Below, in pieces: positions 33,720-47,661 of a stretch of DNA of 64,000 nucleotides; the first letter of the stretch is position 1, and each line of letters opens with the position of its first letter. Source of the stretch: Pagrus major (taxonomy: Eukaryota; Chordata; Actinopteri; Spariformes; Sparidae); contig NC_133238.1 of assembly GCF_040436345.1 (NCBI RefSeq), positions 11,796,126 through 11,860,125 on the forward strand. The letters are read 5' to 3'. Under the pieces are notes generated by a model. It was not told the origin of the DNA. It saw only the letters and a program-made list of their open reading frames with translations, and did no database searches. The translations under genes were made by a program, and so were the position numbers.

Positions 33720-34060
33720 TGCAGAGCGACGACTGCACTTTTACCACCTACTAGTAAACAAGACAGCTACTTTCTTAAGAGTTAGGCATAAAAACTACTC
33801 AGTTAGGTTAAGGAACTAAGATAACTTGGTTTGGCTTAAGGTACAAACAAGGGTTTAAAAAACAAAATGTTAGAGTTCATAAGTCCCAGCCACCTGTCCC
33901 CGGCCTCCTCCCTATGCAGACTTTGCAGCTCTTAATATACTTTGCCTGACTTCCTCCTTTGCTACCTTAATAATTACTACAGCCACTGGAGGTCGCTGCC
34001 TAAATCTTGGTCGTAATAAGTTGCTTTCACAGACGACATAAATATTTTTCTGATGAGGTC
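33720..34060. repeat. Dispersed repeat, copy 2
   Basis: It shares with 30607-30900 the GTTAGGTTAAGGAAC-like start, GCCTGACTTCCTCCTTTGCT, GCCACTGGAGGTCGCTGCCT, and the end TTTTTCTGATGAGGTCAGCC. It is diverged and the same orientation as copy 1. Confidence 0.6.
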
Positions 34061-34794
34061 AGCCTGCAAAATTCATGTATCTTATTAAAATAAGAAACGT
34101 ACACCGTTATAAACTGATACGCTGACGATACGTTAGTGTGTTGTGTATACTGTACATGTTGTTGATGATTGTATACAAGAACATTTTCTGGTTATAATGA
34201 GAAACTAATTAAAATATGTCATAGCAGCTATTTGCCTCCCTACAAACGCACACGTAACATGGACTACTGATGTTGTCCTTTTAGATCTACTTTGCGTGTT
34301 GCAGGATTGTTCTTCATTTAAAACAAAACAACATGATATTTCCTGAGGAAAACAAAACCCAGTAACATTTAATTCAAACACTGACAAAGATAAACATCCG
34401 TCCCACTGCGAGATCTCTTTCGACGCTCCATTTTGCTCCGACGATCACCAATCCCACAGGGAGAGATCCATCATAGCAGAGGCAGAAATACCAATTTCTC
34501 ATCCGACAGTGGTCTCAGCGGACCAGAATGCAATGCAGCTGCAATACTTATTGTGTTTTTGACTAACGGTCGATTTGCTTTCCACCTACATGTTTAAACC
34601 TGCAGCTGAAAGGAACAGAAGCACACCTGCTTTCCCCCTCCTGGGACAGATGGCTTCAACAAAGTTTCTGGAGTCATGAAAGAAAGTGTAGACTCAAGAA
34701 ATGCGAAATGAAATACTGCATATACACAAGTATAACCACAGCCACGGGTATCTTTCTCATGTCTGGATTTAAATTTTAAATACTGTTACTAGAC

Positions 34795-34890
34795 CTGTGG
34801 TTCCTAACCTTTTTGGCTTGTGAACCCTCAAAATGAAACAATATATACTTTGACCTCAGCACAGATTCTGGACTTGTGTAGGAGTTTTAT
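34795..34890. repeat. Decayed hAT-type element end
   Basis: CTGTGGTTCCTAACCTTTTT followed by GGCTTGTGAACCCTCAAAAT matches the hAT-type terminus CAGNGGTTCNNAACC known from many vertebrate elements. The other end was not found. Confidence 0.5.
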
Positions 34891-34899
34891 TTATGGAGG

Positions 34900-37800
34900 C
34901 CTGGAGAGGTGGTGGAAGAAAAACCATAGAACAGTCTAAGAAATAAACATCATTTTGAATAGAAACAGAAATGTTTCTTTAATAGCAGCACAAATCAACA
35001 CTTTAAAAAAATTGTTGTGGCTAACGTGTTAGCAAACAGTTGCTATTTACACAAGCAGCAGCGATAACCTGCTGTGGTCTGGACACATTGAAAATAGTGG
35101 TGTGAATGAACCAAACTCAAAGGTTTGGTGCCATAAAACTAAAAACAATGAGCTGAAAAACTCTCTGTAGCACTGAGTTGGGTCATAATTCTCTGTGGGC
35201 GACTTCTTCCACATTACACAGTCACATCATTGTTTTTATTAAATATTCAGTCGCGTTAAATGATGAATGGTCGGTCAGGTGGTTCCACTGAGCCATAATT
35301 ACCTTCATTTCTTCGAGACTAAGCACTGTTATTATGTGTGAAACAGAGCTGTGGTGTTGTGTTTTAACCTTTTTATTCTGAACAATTATAGTTTATAAAC
35401 AGATGACGCCGTTTTATTTTGGAAGGGTGGGCTTCACACTGGCAACATGGTGTGTGCATGTGTTTATACTGTCGGCAGGGTGTAATTACGGTGCTGTGCC
35501 TATTTGCATAAGTAATCAGTACTGACAGACACTGGTCTTCTACCGTGTTTAGTCAGCCAGCTGAATGCTAACAAGAGGAAGGACTTGTGAAAACGCTAGA
35601 AGTGAGTGTCGGCTGTTATCCCAATTTGCTTGTCGTGTCAAAACAGTAGAAATTCAATGTCAAGAGATTAAACTGCATCATATGACCGGCTCTTCCTCAC
35701 CCAGAATGACACCCAACAAGCCAGAAAAGAAGAAAAGGAAAAAGATCAACCAGCCAGATTAAAGTCGTTCCTGACAAACTTTGCTCTGCTGCAGCCGCTG
35801 CGACAAAACCTCAAAGAGCGTAATGAAATAAAGCAGCCTGGTAGCATGAAAGTAAAAGCCGACGCCGGGTTCAATGATTCCATGTCGGTGAGGTGCCTCT
35901 TTCCTCATCTGAGCTGACACTGTTGTAACAACCCCCTAAGGTGGGACAGCCAGTGGAAAGTGTGATTTGTCATGATTGGGTGAGTGTACGCTCCTTACAA
36001 GCGTGTGTGTGATGGGGGGGCGGGGGACTTTGAGCTGACAGTGACATAATTCACATGTGTGAGCTCATGTCTAGTGTGAGCGAGAGGGGTGTTAGTGAGC
36101 TGATGTGTTTGCAAGTGTGTGCACACCATTAGCTTTTGTGTGCTTGTGTGTGTCCAAACAAAATGTTTGCGCCCGTGTATTTGACTTACCTTACCGCGCC
36201 AGACAAGGTTACGGTTATTATGACCATAAAGACGGCCCGGAGCGATTCTCTTGGTAACGGTTATTGTGTCCTGCGATTATCTCCCATCAGCCCTGAGCCA
36301 TCACATCCTCCACAATCCCCCGTGGACACGGGCCCACCGCCACTTAATTTCATTGTCGATTATCTTGCAGGGCGCAGGGAGGAAGAACATCTCTCCTGTA
36401 TTAAGTAAATTGGAAGTGATAGGAGCGAGGGAGAAGCCTCCGATGTAATGTTAAGAGTTGACCTTGCGTTTCCTCCCTTCAGCCTGCTGAGATTTTTCCC
36501 CCACTTTTCAGAGTGTTTGATTATCACTAAAAACTTTGTCTCTGTAGATGCAACATAATCTACTTCTTCACCCACACAGACACATTCATACACCGGCATA
36601 AACAACAGACGCACCACCTTGAGTCAAGTATGAATAATGGCAGCGATTAATCTCCCGGACACTTGAGGTTTGATTGAATTTTCCGTAAAGCTAGCCCCGA
36701 CACCGCTCAGGATTTTTCATCTTTTCAGGCTTCATGTTGTCAGTCGCTTCCCCGCCGTAAACCCGCGTTCGGCCCGGATTTGTGTGATAAATGGGAAGGA
36801 CTGCATAGAGAGCAAGGTTATCAGTCGAGGGATGGCAGAGAGAGAAACTGACAAGGGAAATGAGATGATTACAGGAGGCCAGGCAGAGCGAGGGTGACGC
36901 AACATCATGTAAGGAAAAACAAGTCGCATCATGTGGAGATTCAGTGGCAGTTAATGATTACAATAAAAAATGATCTCGGAATATATAACACTGCTAAAAA
37001 AAAGTGGTCGAACAGAGCAAGAAATACGATCAGACATGTTTAATTCAAGTCCAGGTCAGCTGAACTTGCTGGCTAATGGTAAAAATTGCTCCCAAATTGT
37101 GAGTTTACAGACGTTTGACGGCTTTTATTATGAAGTAGTCACAGGAAATGCTAATGCAATGTGTTTGTGAATGAGTTTAGCTCTTATGTCATGAATAATG
37201 CGTCCACCAGACATGACAACTTGTTCTGCAGGGAGTAATGGAAAAAGACGGAGCAGCTACACTGAGCTGTTAGATGAAGACCTGCAGGCAACTTCTCAGT
37301 GAAGTAACCAACTCCTTCCACTGTGCTCTGCCGTCCACAGACTTGTGCAGTAGGTCCACAGAACCATTGAGAGAGAACCAATTATTGCCTGAATTCTTCA
37401 ATAAAATAATAATAGTTTGTTTTGCTGCCAGCAGGAACCACATTTGCTTTTACAACCAGTAACTACAGGTGTCTCCAAATCAACCAGGACTGAAATCTTT
37501 TGAGATTGTTACTTGAAGGCACAGTCAGGTTTCATAAAACATGTTCAACTAAAGTTAATCTAGAGTAAAAATGTGTCTTTTGAAGTTAACAATTGCTGTT
37601 TTGTTTATTCTTTTTCAATGTGGAAGAGTAACAAGCACAAACATCTTGGCTGTTGTCTTCCTCAGTGTGGAGGCTCATTGATTGTCACAGTCCAGCCTCT
37701 ATTTAACAGGTAAGCAGCGGCAGGTGCACACAATCAGACCAAATCAAGCACTGGCATGAAAATGGAACAGATTTTACATCTTAAGGAAACAAAACACAGA

Positions 37801-40660
37801 AGTACACTGACTTGAGGATATTAGATTAAAGAAAACCACATTAATGAATGTAAAAAATAAATAAAAAGATGTTAGGCAACTAAAAAAGTTGGTACATGAC
37901 CTGAAACGTGACTTGGGTTTTGCTCCGTCTGATTTCTTAGAAGCATCCTTGATGCATCCCAAAAGTACAATTAATGTCCAAAGATAATAACATTCTGCCT
38001 TTTTGACAGCAAAGGGGTAAAAAATGACTTTGTCTCAGTTTGTCAAGGAGTAATTGTTGTCAAGAAGTGACATTTTATGTAGCTAACACAAATTTTAAGC
38101 ATAAAAGTAAGTTGGCAGGTCGTGTCTTTGACAACCTGGGAACAAGACTCAACTACCGACTATCTTTATCCAGAAAGTTACATTTTGTCGCTTTAACAAC
38201 TTGTAGCAAAAGCTGAGAGCTACAACCAATTAGTAAATGTAAGACGGTAGCTGCAAGTCTCAGATCAATCAGGAACTTGTTTACTGATGCGTATCCATGT
38301 GCAGTATATGTAACGTCTCAAGACAAAAGCCCTCACCATGACAGGCACAAAATGCTCGCATTTTCCTCCATGCTGTTCTCACAAAGCATTTTGTGTTGAC
38401 AAGTTCGGAGAAAAATGTCAAACAAGTCAAACAAGGAAACGTCTGTGGGATTTTTTTTCCCCCTCTCACGCTGTCTGTCTATAAATTCATGCATTCCTTC
38501 TCTGCAAAAGGCTGCTCGAAATAGCGTTGTTTTTCACATTTAAAGCTGTGTTGTCTGTCAACAGCACGGAGCCAGCCAAACAGGCTCTCAGGCATCTGCT
38601 GAGGATTTCTCGGGCATCGCAGCGAGGACGGAATCAGACGGGGAAACTGCGAGAGAGGGAGGCAGATAGAGTTGATGGAGGCTTAAGCCTGGCTTAGATT
38701 ATCAGAGACACAAAGAGATGGGAAAGACGATGGGAGATAAAGAAATGGGGCCATGAAGTGAAATGCAAAAAACAATTGGAGAAAAAGAGAAAAGGCGGAC
38801 TAGTGTGGAGTTAAAGAGAAATAAAATAGCCTGCCATTATTCTTCTGAGTACGATTATAAGTCTTTTTCAGCCATCGATCTCTGCTTCGTCTTTAAATTC
38901 TCCTCCTTCTCCCCATCGTCTCTTCAGCCGTGTTCCCAGTGGTTTTTGTTTTTGAAGGGCAATATTGCAAGTGAGGTGTGGGTCAGGTATGGAAAGAGAT
39001 GGATGTGGTTTTAACAGAGATTAATTACAACCCAACCGAGCCAATGAACTCCCCATAGGCCCTCGTCAAAGTGTCCTGGACCGCGGTTAATGAGTGAAAA
39101 AGTCCATGTTTAGTCCACAGGCACACAACAATGGCATCTTAGACTCAATGTGTGGACAAAGGGAACTCAATTCTCTCTTGCAGATGTCATGCAAGAGTTG
39201 AAAGTGACCAAACCTGATAAATCAATGTTTAAAGTCTGAGTGCAGTGAGCTGTATGAGCTTAATCAAAGTCAGTGACACAGTAAAATAGACTAGGAGGCG
39301 TTTACAGTGGGCACTGAGGAAGTCTGGAAGTAGAAAACTTAAAATGTAGCTGTCAAATATCACATAAGAATATTTCTATATTGGAGAAACATATCGCCTC
39401 TAAAGCTCAATAATTATAGTATGGCCTTTCAAATGTTCTCATGGAAACAGAGCAATAAAACTGTTAAACTCTCCTTTTCATGTTTACAGAAAACATAACA
39501 ACCTACTTAAAGTAATACTCAGAACCTTCTCTAAATATGTTATAATAAGGCTTAATATCCTGAGATTAACAGATAGTTTTGCTATCATGAGACCAATTCA
39601 GACATAGTCATAAAAATAGATCTGTTGATCTCACAGTGGAGAATTGGCTAAAAAAGAATAAACATAGATGTGAGTTAAAGTAGCTCTCTGTCCTGGGATG
39701 AAGTTAAGGATACTAAATTTGAGCTGTAAAAAACAGTATGTGTTATGAAGAGAGTTTGATTCGGTTTGAGCACATGCAACAATAACTAATTAATTTTTTT
39801 CCCAACAGTATCCTATGATGTAGCTTCAGGCCTTGACAGCTTCATTTGCTCTGCTCTAATTAAGACAACAAGGATTTAGTATCCTCGTATCACATTGGCT
39901 GAAAGATGAATGCAAAGTGGCCAAATTATGTATCTCTAGAGTTTGAGAATGAATATAAAAAGATTGCAATCACTAGTTTTTATTTTTTAACGAGGTTATG
40001 TTGCTTATGCATATTGAAGTGTAATATCTTGTTGTTGATCCAAAGATTTTCAATCACAAACCTCAGTCCGAGCCGCAGTGTAATGAGCGCAGGAGCTATA
40101 TTTGTACGCCAGTCTGTTAACATACATGATTCATAATGTGACACAATTATTATTTGATTAGAAAAAATATAAATATTAGTGTTCAGAAGGGCAGCTAAAA
40201 GTAATGGTTAAACAGCCAAAGTAGTTAGCTGAAGATAAATTAACAATTTGATAAAGCGTCCAGCCTCTGGCACTTTAGTGCTAGTAGTACGAATGCGGAC
40301 TTTAAGATAAATTGAAATGAACATATCTAGAAAATATTGGATGATGTGGATGAAGGGGACTTGAGCTCATAGGTCAGATGAAATGGTTAGGAGCTTGATC
40401 ACTATACAACGCTGTAAACAGCTGAGCCTCAGTAGCCTTTGGACAGGCTGAGTGAGCACTGCTGCATCCCTGAATCCCATTTACATGAAACAAACCAGAG
40501 ACTTTGCATAATGCCGAGGTGTCAAGACATATATGAGTCACAGACTTTCCCCAGGTATGCTAAGTGATAGAAAATAATGACATCAAATAAACATTAAGCC
40601 TGTGACGGGTACCTTGTTCCTTTACCTGCTCTCTGAATCCTATGATTTTTCTTTTTTGAT
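34900..40660. other. Intergenic, no gene recognised
   Basis: Open frames here are short, lack splice support and match no family I recognise. The content is mostly unique AT-rich sequence with a GT-rich patch at 36000-36160. It is part of the 20-kb interval between abcb11 and b3galt1 that could hold b3galt1 regulatory sequence. Confidence 0.4.
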
Positions 40661-40697
40661 TCACAAGCCCATCAGGTATTTATGAGAATCCACTCTC

Positions 40698-41031
40698 ATG
40701 CAAATATGCATATTCCTCTGAAGCTCGCAGCTGGTCATAAATATGAGCCTGCTGCTTTCAGTAGAAGGTGACGGTGAGCCCCACGCCTCCATCAGTTCCA
40801 AGGGATCGGCATCCGTCCCAGAGCATTAAGAGTTAATTTATCGCTCGCGCAAATTCAAATTCATCGTTGCTGTCACACTTATCTCTGTCAAGCCCCTACC
40901 TCACACCCTGATGTATGCTTCCTATTTAAATCCCATCTATCTGTTATGGATGACAGAAAATAATTCATGCTGCTGAAATGCTGTCATTGACAAGGACGGA
41001 TATCAATATTAATGCCGGATATCAATATTAA
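40698..41031. promoter_or_regulatory. Possible regulatory block with POU-type and duplicated motifs
   Basis: ATGCAAAT (40698-40705), a consensus POU octamer, is followed without a gap by ATGCATAT (40706-40713). Downstream, the 15-mer GGATATCAATATTAA occurs twice (40998-41012 and 41017-41031) separated by four bases. Such clustering fits an enhancer but no function is shown by sequence alone. Confidence 0.3.
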
Positions 41032-44000
41032 AGTTTTGTTTTACACATCGGAGTCGGCGCTGCAGCAGGGGTTAAATTCCTGCTGCCCGGACACACTCGG
41101 AGTGATCGCAAGACGGGAGCCATGCAGGATTTGATTGCCTATAAAGCACCAAGTGACAAGTACGTCATTTATGCAGCCATGCAAAGGCGAATGCACAAGT
41201 GCGGAGCTTATTCTGCCCCGCTGCCATTGATTTGTTTTGCCGAGAAGTAATTTCAAAACAAATTTGAATGTTCAGTCTCGGAGGCAGCCGGCGGTCCAAA
41301 AATCGACTTTTGTTTGATGTATATTTATCAAATCTTTAAAACGTGGCAGACAGGACGAAGATTAATAGCTTCTGTGCTTTTGATTGCTGAACTGCATCAA
41401 GTTTGGCCCTTTGAGTCGTGGTGAGGCGCGAGGAAATCTCAGATTCAACGACATGCTTCCTCCAGGTGGAAAAACTGCCCTGGATTTCAGCGTAGACATG
41501 CAGGGACGTGAAACTCAACGTGAACATGTTTAACCTCGTGGTGAATCAATTTTTAAGATGCAACATCTAATATTGATCCCGGTGCTGGACATGCGACATT
41601 ATATATTGACTAATGCTTTTTGAATTAATCAGCTATACGAAGATTGGCAGAGTTTTATCATGGTCCTGGCTGTGTCTCCACTCCCGACATTAAGAAACAC
41701 AAAGAAAAATGATATATATTAATGCTTACAGACAAAGACAATCAGTTACCAGTAAGCAGCTGCTTTGGCTGCATTCAACATGTTACAACAGTTCAACGAT
41801 CAGTGACACCAATGGCTGCTACATGTAGTCCAATAAAGTAAAAATGGCCCCATTTGAAATGATTAACATCTCTGACCGTCTGTAAACGGGAGCCTCTGGA
41901 ACGACTACAACCAGCGCGTGACAAGCTAATCTTGTCTGGCTGATGACTGTTATTACAGTGTTACCAGTGTGTTTGACAGCACTGTTTGAGTTTTATTAAA
42001 ATAATTCGAAGGGACACATTTCAGTAGCTTCCTCCTCAGATATTTGTCTGAAAAGACGTTCTACAACTACATTGGTAAAGAGGATTTTGTGTGGTAGGGA
42101 TCCTTTAATGTGGTTTTATACTTCCGTAAAAGTTGTGTTTACATAACTGAATATTAAGATCTGGATTACTGTCACATTTTGGCAAACAGTTTGCAAGTCT
42201 TTAGCACAGTCTTTGCTGTGTTTTTCCTTTGTCTGTTTTTGACAATGAACACACCATTGCAGACTACATTTAATGTACAAAAAGGCAACGCAGCGGCTCT
42301 CTCCCCTCAGGAAATTGAGGAGCTTCAGTGCCAGCAAACACCCCTTGGCCACGGTGCACAGGTTGCTCACCTATAACATCGCCTCCTGACCCAGGAAGTC
42401 AACCAGGCCAGCAGGAAAACTGGAAAATAAACAATAACAACTGAGAACGGGTCCGTAGCCATGGAGGCAAAAAAAGGTCTGTAACAATCCCACCCACCCA
42501 CTTCACTCATCATTTCAGCTGGCAGGAGATTCAAGGCCCAGCTAGACAGGAAAATGTTGGTACAAGTTATTTGAAAAACTCCCCATGAGCACTGCTGAAA
42601 GTGCATTTCATGTCTTTTAGCTTTTTTTTTTTTTAACTCTCTGTTTTACTCTGTGTTGCCAGAATGCTCAGGGAAAATTACCATTTCATGTAATGTAAAA
42701 AAGTTTTCTTATCTTAGTTTTACTAACTTTTTAAGAGCAGTTGGGTCACGCTCTTCTTTGCTTTCCATCCTCTTCTACAGTTTAAGTAGAGAAGCTAACG
42801 AGGCTACAGAAGGTTCAGTATATAACTTGAGCTGGAAGGAACCAAGTGCCATCTCTAGAGAGGGGTGGTTACCAAGGAGAGTTACAGCGACCTTCCTGCC
42901 TACGTTCTCCGGCTGCAATGATCAGTCGATGGAAATTAAATTAGTCGCCAATGTCACGACTATACAGTCACCGCTCCCCAGCATGGCCAAGGTTATAAAG
43001 GCAAGGCAGAGCTGATGAGAAACACAATGGGTGGTGTCTGTTCAGGCCTGTGACAGCTGACCAATAAGAGCAGACTGGGCTTTTTCGGGTGGGGGGATCT
43101 TAAAGAGACAGGCAGAGGGTGAATGGAGGTGCTGCAGCAATGGACAGCATGAGAAGATGATGTGTTTTTTGAACATTAAAGCATGTAAACGTATGAACCT
43201 ATAAGAAGCCATCTGAAGACGTCTCTTTGGGCTTTGAGAGATTGTGATGAGCAATTTTCAAATTCTTTTTGACATATTAGAAACTGAATGATTAATTGTG
43301 AAAGTAGCAGATTAATCGATGATGCTTGCACACAGAACTGCACATCCAACCATCACAGCCAGTAATCAAGCATCACTTCTGGCCACGTTCAAAGCCAAGC
43401 CACTCGCACATCGAGTGGTTATTGTCATTTCAGGGAAGCTGCGAAGCATCCCAGCATCGCTCTGATGGCACTGTTTCCTGGAGGAAGAAGGGGATTGTGC
43501 GGCGGCTCCCCAGCTGCTCTCAATGAGCCTCTTTCTCTCACCTTGGTGTAACTGTGTCTGCACAGATGGCAGATTGCACACCGCCAATTTATTCCACGGC
43601 TATTTTCCTCGTAAACATCCTCTCCGTGCCTCAAAGGACAGGTCACGAGGAGGTCACGCTCACTGAAAGGCTGAGGAGGAATGAATTTAGGGCAGGAGAA
43701 TCTGCATAAGAAATGAATATGTACATGAGGATTAAAAGAATTCTGCTTTTTCCTGAGATGTTCTCTGAAGCGGATTATGCTGCTTTAGAAATTAGCCTCC
43801 AGCTTTTGCAGCATCTAACCAGACAACAATGCCAAACCAAGGTCTGCTCTGTGCCCCTAATAGTTTTTTATTCCTACCCAATGCTCCACGGGGCTGCCTT
43901 CCCATGCTTTGTTTTGAAATCTGAGTGTTCCCAATTGTCTAGCACTCCGCCTCGCTCGTTATGAGGTTCATTTACCACAAGCCCCGGAATAATCACTCGC

Positions 44001-46720
44001 TTTTCATTTTCCCCAAGCTTTAGCCTTTTAAATGCTCCACCACTGGGCTGTTTGGCCAATTACAAAGCAGACTTTCTATTACTCAGCATATTGTATCAAA
44101 TTGCACACGCCATAGGGGGTGATCAGAGGAATGCAAAACACAGCAACGATAAGAAGCAGCGAATAACAATTATTTCACATGTACACCACTGGGCAGGCTG
44201 TGCTTGTACGTTTTAGTCATAAGAAAATAAAGTCATTAAGTGATAACATACTGTGGCTGTTCGGGGGCTGGGTTGGTTCATGCACGATAAACCTACAGAA
44301 CAAACACAGTCTAAACTGATACACTGGAATAAAACTGTTTCAATTATATTTTAGTTTGCAAAACTGTTCTAGAAACTGATCAAAAAGACGTATTTGACGT
44401 AAAGCCGCCGACTGGGAATAGCTTTGTTATGAGGGAATCATAACAGCGACGGCGTGTGTTTTTTTTCTCCTGCCTACAAGCTCCCACAAGATTTTTTCCG
44501 AGCAAAACTGTTTGAGGAGAGAGCCTCGCCACAAGTGCTTCCCACATTTTTATGTTTATCTTTGCAAGTACAGAACAGAAGACATTTTTCATTTCTCCGC
44601 CAACGAATCCCGCCGGAGTGCTGCTGCTGCTGCTGCTGCTGCTCCCTCGGATGATGATGACGCCCCGGAACAAAGAGTTCACAGATCCAAACGCACACAC
44701 TCGCACACCTGTGGGCATCAAGAGGCTACAGCAACCTAATTACTGTGATGTTGTTTGCTGCGGATTTGTCCGTACAGCGAGCGCACACATTTCTACACCT
44801 AAAGAAATAAACAATCATTATTGGATTTCTTTTGGAGGCATCAAAATGAGAAATGAGTGTGTGTTTGACTGTTTTTATCAGGCCAGGAAAGATTTCCGAG
44901 CAGAATTACTGTCTGGTGTGGCCGACAAACACGACAGGAGCAGACTACAACGAACAGTCAGGACTGCAGACAAAATCTCTGGTTCCTGTACCTGATGAGA
45001 GATGATCTATATGTATATAGCCTGTGTGTGATGTCTGTATGTGACATGGTGATGTTCAGTATAATCACCAGCTCACTCAGTATCCCCCACAGGCTACATT
45101 TTTGGAAATTCAGGGTTGGTCGCTTACTGTAACTCCCTCACTGCACAATAAGTCATGCAATAACGATCTTACAGTTATTAAACTACTAATGAAGCTGCTT
45201 TGACGACCACTAAATGTCCCTGTAGAGGACAAACTTGTTTTATTAATGCCAGAGGCAGCATTTCTGCCAAATTTTAATAATGCGCCTGTTTGATATTATG
45301 TTTATAAAGTAGGCTTCCGACTGTCTGTTATCACTGATCACCCAGACGGTGAAGGTTAGCATCTGTTATTAACTGTACTGCTCTGAAACCTCTCCCCACC
45401 TTAGTTTCTGTCTTGAATTGCTTCAAATTAAAAAAAAAAACCCAAACAAAAACCACAAACACTCCAAATTGAATAACCATGATCTGAAAGGGCTCTTCTC
45501 CTTCTCCCTTTGCTGAGAGATCCAGACATGTAATCATGCCATTGTTCAGTTCAAGTGGATCATCACTGAAGACTTAAAGCAACATTCATCTTTCTTTCTT
45601 CAAGGTAGTTACATTGTGCTGCTCTAAGTCTTGTTGCTTGTCCTTTGGAGGTTTGAAGTTTCCATGTCACATAATGGACCGTGATTGGCTCTGAAACAAG
45701 TTGTGATGTCAAGACGTCCTGCTGGTATATTCACGTGTGGGACAGAGATGTGAGGTGAGAAAATGAATGTAGAAAAAACTGCTTTCTGGTGTCAAACTGC
45801 ACAGTGAAGCTCCAACACCTGAGTGAGGGAACAACGAGCAGAACACATTTTTTTCAGTTAATACGTTCTCTAATGGGGCTTTTCGCCACGCTGGGCTGAT
45901 TTGCATTTCCATCACCAGTTTTATGGCACCAAGTTGAGCCAAATGCGCCAAAGATGGACCTTCTCTTGAGCGGGGGCGAAGCGAGCCCACACCACCTCCG
46001 AGTGGGCTACTGTGATGTCTTTTGCTGCTTCATGATAAAAGCTTTTAAATAACTGAATAATGGTGGACTTTTATAATGAAAAATACAGGAAATTAAGTTT
46101 ATTTATAACCGAATTAGCAAAGCTTTGTTAGCGTCTGTTCTTCAAGAGTACAGCCAGGAGGAAGAGTGTTTACAGCCGCTCCTTTGACCACTACTCGAAA
46201 CAAGTGCTGCATCAGTTATTGAATAATACTGAATGTACAGATGATACATGAAGCTATAAGGCACGCTGAAAACAAAATAAGCTTCTGCACTGTATTTCAA
46301 CATAAAAATCCACCTGCCTCAGCGTTTCCTCTTGTTAAGACATTATGATGGAGAACGGCCATTCTGCTGCCAATTACACAGATGCTACATTTGATTTAAT
46401 CACAGGCTGCTCGCCACTTACACACACCAACAACTGCATTGAAAAGAACTGGGCCGTGTTGTTTCCAGAAACAGATTTCAGCGGCACTCAGTGTTTGGCC
46501 GTCGCTGGGACCTGCTTCAACCTGAGCGCAGCTGCTGCTGAACGAACGTCAGTCCTAATGAGACGCTTTCATTTCTACCGCTCATGTTTTCCAACAGTCG
46601 CGCCGGAGCACCTCGGAGCCTAATCTAGTTTCTCTGGTGAGATTATGTGCATTAAATTGAGCAGAATAAAAACTCTTACATGGTTTTCTCTAACAAATAC
46701 AATATCAAGTCTTATAAAAG
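41032..46720. other. Intergenic, no gene recognised
   Basis: No coding exon is supported. It holds a short T-run near 42627-42643, a (CTG)7 run at 44621-44643, and otherwise mostly unique sequence. The left part of the b3galt1 3' UTR may reach in from the right. Confidence 0.4.
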
Positions 46721-46721
46721 C

Positions 46722-47661
46722 GCTTTATTTAATCTCAAGTAAATGAAAAGAAGAAAGCACTCAAAAATGTAATATTTGTCCTGCTCTTACAGTACATCTG
46801 TTCTCCTTCGTGTTCAAGTAATAGAAAATATAATAGTCTGCAGCCTGCTCGCAGCACTGCCTGAGACAAATAACTGCACATTACACATTAACAGAAGTGA
46901 CATTCACTTGGGAATGCAAGCAGCCGATATCTTCACACTCTCCCCGATACTTCATGAAGAAATGTTTTATCATTGCACGATACAAAGACCTGTGGATCTA
47001 TTGTAAGAAAATATGCTTCTGAAAAGAAAATAACACGTCCGCTCATTAATACTCTGTACTAATTCTGCTGCTTCCTGCGGTGACGTTCCAGCCTATTTAA
47101 ATGAGCCATTACACTGTAAACTCACCATGGTCCTCACGATGACGACAGCTGCCGCGGTGCCAGACACTACATCCAACATTAACACCTTGTTCAGAGAGTA
47201 CAACAACTGAAAATACATGAGGAACATTCATAATTAGAGCTTGTGATCAACCCAAGAGGCGAACGTCTGTGTTGGCATTTATGTAATCTGCAGTTGAGTA
47301 ATTGGGGACAGTTTGTGTCTTGTATAAATGAGCATCCTAACTTCCTGTGTTGTATTTTCCTATAAAAAGCATAGTGCTGCTGGCGATGACAACCAACCGG
47401 CTGAACATTTTGCACATTTTTGGAAAACACATTTCCAGCGTGTCAATTTTGTGAGTCTGAGCTGAGGAGCTCGCATAAACTGGATGCTGAATACAGAAGA
47501 GTCTGCTTTGGCCTTGCACTATCGATACTCCGGGCAAAGCGATCAGTCATAGGTGCTTCGTCGATACGTTCCTTCCGCTCGGTGCTACGTGCTGTACAGT
47601 ATTTGCCACTGATGGAGAAGCAGGACATTCACTTCCTCCCTGACTTTTTCCGATAGTCCTG
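46722..47661 (-). other. b3galt1: Probable 3' UTR of b3galt1
   Basis: On the minus strand the first AATAAA after the stop codon that I found is at about 46729-46724, which would give a 3' UTR of about 940 bases. Longer UTRs are common for this family, so the end is uncertain. Confidence 0.35.

Noticed and set aside
44552..44995. 147-codon open frame with a polyleucine run
   Set aside because: The polyleucine comes from a CTG run; the rest has no recognisable domain and no splice or promoter context.
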